A DNA stretch of 64,000 nt from Blautia obeum ATCC 29174 (lineage in GTDB: Bacteria; Bacillota; Clostridia; Lachnospirales; Lachnospiraceae), in contig NZ_CP102265.1 in assembly GCF_025147765.1 (NCBI RefSeq), forward strand, positions 2,109,001 to 2,173,000, given 5' to 3'. This document shows positions 62,378 through 64,000 of this stretch, piece after piece. The position numbers were made by a program, and so were the translations under genes. The notes beneath the pieces are model-generated. The model was not told where the DNA came from and did no database searches. It saw nothing but the letters and a program-made list of their open reading frames with translations. Position 1 is the first letter of the stretch; every line of letters begins with the position of its first letter.

Positions 62378-62416
62378 TCTGTTATCTCCTCGTCTTGCAT
62401 TTTCTCATTATCTGAT

Positions 62417-62445
62417 TTAGAATAGCATCTAAGTGTATTTATAAA
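62417..62445 (+). promoter_or_regulatory. Promoter of the MocR gene with AAGTG/CACTT repeat
   Basis: TTAGAA (62417-62422), 17 bases, TATAAA (62440-62445). AAGTG (62431-62435) and CACTT (62452-62456) are inverted around the -10, candidate sites for the regulator. Confidence 0.5.
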
Positions 62446-62481
62446 AATAACCACTTTTATTCATTTTTCAGAGGACAGTTT

Positions 62482-63792
62482 ATGAGTTTATCTTTTCATT
62501 CCAATAAAGAATGCCTGTATCTTCAGGTATATGAACATTACAAAAATCTGATCATGGAACGGCGAATTCCTGCCGGAAGCCGCATGCCATCTCTTCGCAA
62601 ATGTTCTGCAGAACTGAAGCTCAGCCGTACAACTATTGAAAATGCCTATCTGCAATTGGCCGCAGACGGCTACATTGTTGCCCGTGCACAAAGCGGCTAT
62701 TATGTAACTAATATTGCAGAGCAAAAGCCAGTCTCCACTACCTCCTGGCATGCGAATCTGCCTTCAATACAATATGACTTTGCTTCCAACGGTGTCGATC
62801 ATGAAAGTTTCCGTTTTGACCTCTGGCAGCGTTATATCAAAAGCGCACTTCGTCAGAGTGACCGTCTTCTCTCCTATGGAGAACCCCAGGGTGAAGCCGA
62901 TCTTCGTCAGGTACTTGCTGACTACATCCGTCAGCGAAGAAACGTCAACTGTTCTGCTGACGATATTGTGATCGGGGCCGGAGTTCAGAGTATTCTGAAT
63001 CTTCTTTGTCCTCTGATCCATGACCGAAAAACCGTTTCTTTTCCAAACGCTTCTTTTGTGCAGGGAAGTACTATTTTTTCTGATTATGGTTTTGAAGTTC
63101 AATACCGCAACAAAGACTGTGACGTAATCTATGTTTCTCCTGCACATATGACGAAATGGGGAGAGATCATGCCCGTCAGCCGTCGTATGGAACTGGTACA
63201 TTACGCTGCAGCGAAAGGCAGTCTGATCATCGAAGACGATTTTGAGAATGAATTCGTTTATTTTCAACGTCCAACACCTTCCCTCTTTAATCTTGCCGGA
63301 GGACATGGCGTTGTCTATATTGGTTCTTTTTCCCGTCTGCTGCTTCCATCGATTCGCTTAAGCTTCATGGTCTTGCCGCCTTCTCTTTCCAGAAAATATG
63401 CAGCTGTTGCAGAACGCTACAGCCAGACTGCTTCCAAAGCCGAACAGATTGCACTCTGTCAGTTTATCCGTGACGGTCATCTGACTTCACAGACAAAAAA
63501 ATTAAAAAAGCTGTATGCTCAGAAGCTGAAGGCTCTTGAAAACGAGGTGCGAAATACATTCGGCAGCAACTGCACGATCCAGACCGGTGCCGCAGGAACA
63601 AGTCTGGCATTGACCATTCCTTATGCCAGAACAGGTCTTGAGCTAAAAAAAGAAGCCCGCATGCATGGAATGTCTCTTCTGATTCTTGAAGAAAATGCAG
63701 CTACGATCACCATTCTGCTCTCCTGTTCTTCCATTACGACAGACGATTTTGCCCCTGCCTGTCAGCTTCTGTCCCGACTTCTTAATAAATAA
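62482..63792 (+). CDS. MocR/PdxR-family regulator (GntR HTH + aminotransferase-like domain)
   Basis: 436 residues. GntR wHTH at 12-78 (RIPAGSRMPSLRKCSAELKL) followed by an aminotransferase fold. The PLP lysine of GSFSK is Arg285 (codon CGT at 63334-63336). It lies opposite the B6 kinase, the usual PdxR context, so it probably activates the kinase in response to PLP. Without lysine it would bind PLP non-covalently or respond to something else. Confidence 0.85.
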   Translation: MSLSFHSNKECLYLQVYEHYKNLIMERRIPAGSRMPSLRKCSAELKLSRTTIENAYLQLAADGYIVARAQSGYYVTNIAEQKPVSTTSWHANLPSIQYDFASNGVDHESFRFDLWQRYIKSALRQSDRLLSYGEPQGEADLRQVLADYIRQRRNVNCSADDIVIGAGVQSILNLLCPLIHDRKTVSFPNASFVQGSTIFSDYGFEVQYRNKDCDVIYVSPAHMTKWGEIMPVSRRMELVHYAAAKGSLIIEDDFENEFVYFQRPTPSLFNLAGGHGVVYIGSFSRLLLPSIRLSFMVLPPSLSRKYAAVAERYSQTASKAEQIALCQFIRDGHLTSQTKKLKKLYAQKLKALENEVRNTFGSNCTIQTGAAGTSLALTIPYARTGLELKKEARMHGMSLLILEENAATITILLSCSSITTDDFAPACQLLSRLLNK

Positions 63793-63795
63793 TCA

Positions 63796-63840
63796 CAAAA
63801 CACCTGTCCGGCATTTCATCATCCAGGCAGGTGTCAGTAT
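63796..63840. terminator. Terminator between the MocR gene and cbiC
   Basis: ACACCTG-T-CC...GG-CAGGTGT (63800-63834), with TTTTG on the minus strand. Confidence 0.6.
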
Positions 63841-64000
63841 TTAATCTCTTCGATTATCGATCATATAAAGCAATGCGTTACAGATACAGGCTGCAATATT
63901 ACTTCCGCCTTTACGTCCTCTCGCAACTATATAAGGTGCTCCCGAATCCATGATCAGTTCTTTCGATTGTACAACATTCACAAATCCAACCGGAACTCCA
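63841..64000 (-). CDS. cbiC: Precorrin-8X/cobalt-precorrin-8 methylmutase, C-terminal part
   Basis: The last 52 codons read GVPVGFVNVVQSKELIMDSG, PYIVARGRKGGSNIAACICN and ALLYMIDNRRD. GVPVGFVNVVQSKE and GRKGGS are characteristic of CbiC/CobH. It isomerises the methyl group to form cobyrinate. The gene is cut by the right edge and is on the minus strand. Confidence 0.9.
   Translation of the reverse strand, partial: GVPVGFVNVVQSKELIMDSGAPYIVARGRKGGSNIAACICNALLYMIDNRRD

Overview
The window reads as chromosomal DNA of an anaerobic gut Firmicute of the Lachnospiraceae, most like Blautia or its relatives. This is inferred from moderate GC with AAGGAGG-type ribosome sites, sigma-A promoters, a tryptophan T-box leader, a GlpP-type glycerol operon, a bioYBDA operon, an anaerobic cobalamin pathway (CbiK, CbiL, CbiC) and FnIII-type surface protein remnants. 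No phage, plasmid or CRISPR locus is visible. The only transposon is one IS200-type element. Most genes are on the minus strand.

Layout. 1-2.2 kb: start of pta (cut by the left edge), tmcAL and a broken FnIII protein. 2.3-6.2 kb: a three-gene ABC importer (trpXYZ-like) preceded by a T-box leader whose specifier (UGG) and antiterminator bulge (UGGC) both fit tRNA-Trp; an IS200 element sits between leader and operon. 6.2-15.5 kb: an unknown winged-helix regulator with its own palindrome, then the housekeeping run zf-HC2 gene, polA, coaE, walJ, ACT protein, UPF0210, with ftsH upstream. 15.7-21.6 kb: tRNA-Leu(CAA), a lysA-like decarboxylase, a degenerate rhomboid, corA, divergent aroC and a lactonase-family beta-propeller. 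21.7-28.1 kb: hemA-sirC-hemC-cobA/hemD-hemB-hemL, which makes precorrin-2 for sirohaem and cobalamin. 28.3-33.6 kb: glycerol operon glpP-glpK-glpA/glpB-DUF1667 with two GlpP-style leader terminators.

33.8-53 kb is a sulfur assimilation island. Sulfate is imported (sbp-cysTWA), activated (cysDN), reduced by an AprAB-type APS reductase and by a small sirohaem sulfite reductase, and passed through a TusA-like protein and a ThiS-like carrier (HcyS) with its E1 enzyme (HcyF) and JAMM protease (HcyD) to an O-acetylhomoserine sulfhydrylase (MetY). A second metY, cysK, two Rrf2 regulators and a rhodanese-TtcA fusion lie alongside. Promoters of metY and sbp share a near-identical 16-bp motif, probably the operator of one Rrf2 protein. 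Inside the cys/hcy operon, between hcyF and hcyD, lie two 136-bp inverted copies of a structured element whose stems differ by compensatory changes; I could not match it to a known family and regard it as the most novel feature here.

53-64 kb: cbiK, an MFS fragment, bioYBDA under a BirA operator that overlaps the bioY ribosome site, a NEAT-like surface protein, cbiL with an ABC-2 exporter, a pyridoxamine kinase divergent from a MocR regulator lacking the usual PLP lysine, and the 3' end of cbiC at the right edge. The haem-precursor, sulfite reductase and cobalamin genes are linked by precorrin-2/sirohaem. All functional calls are by reading; no database search was run.
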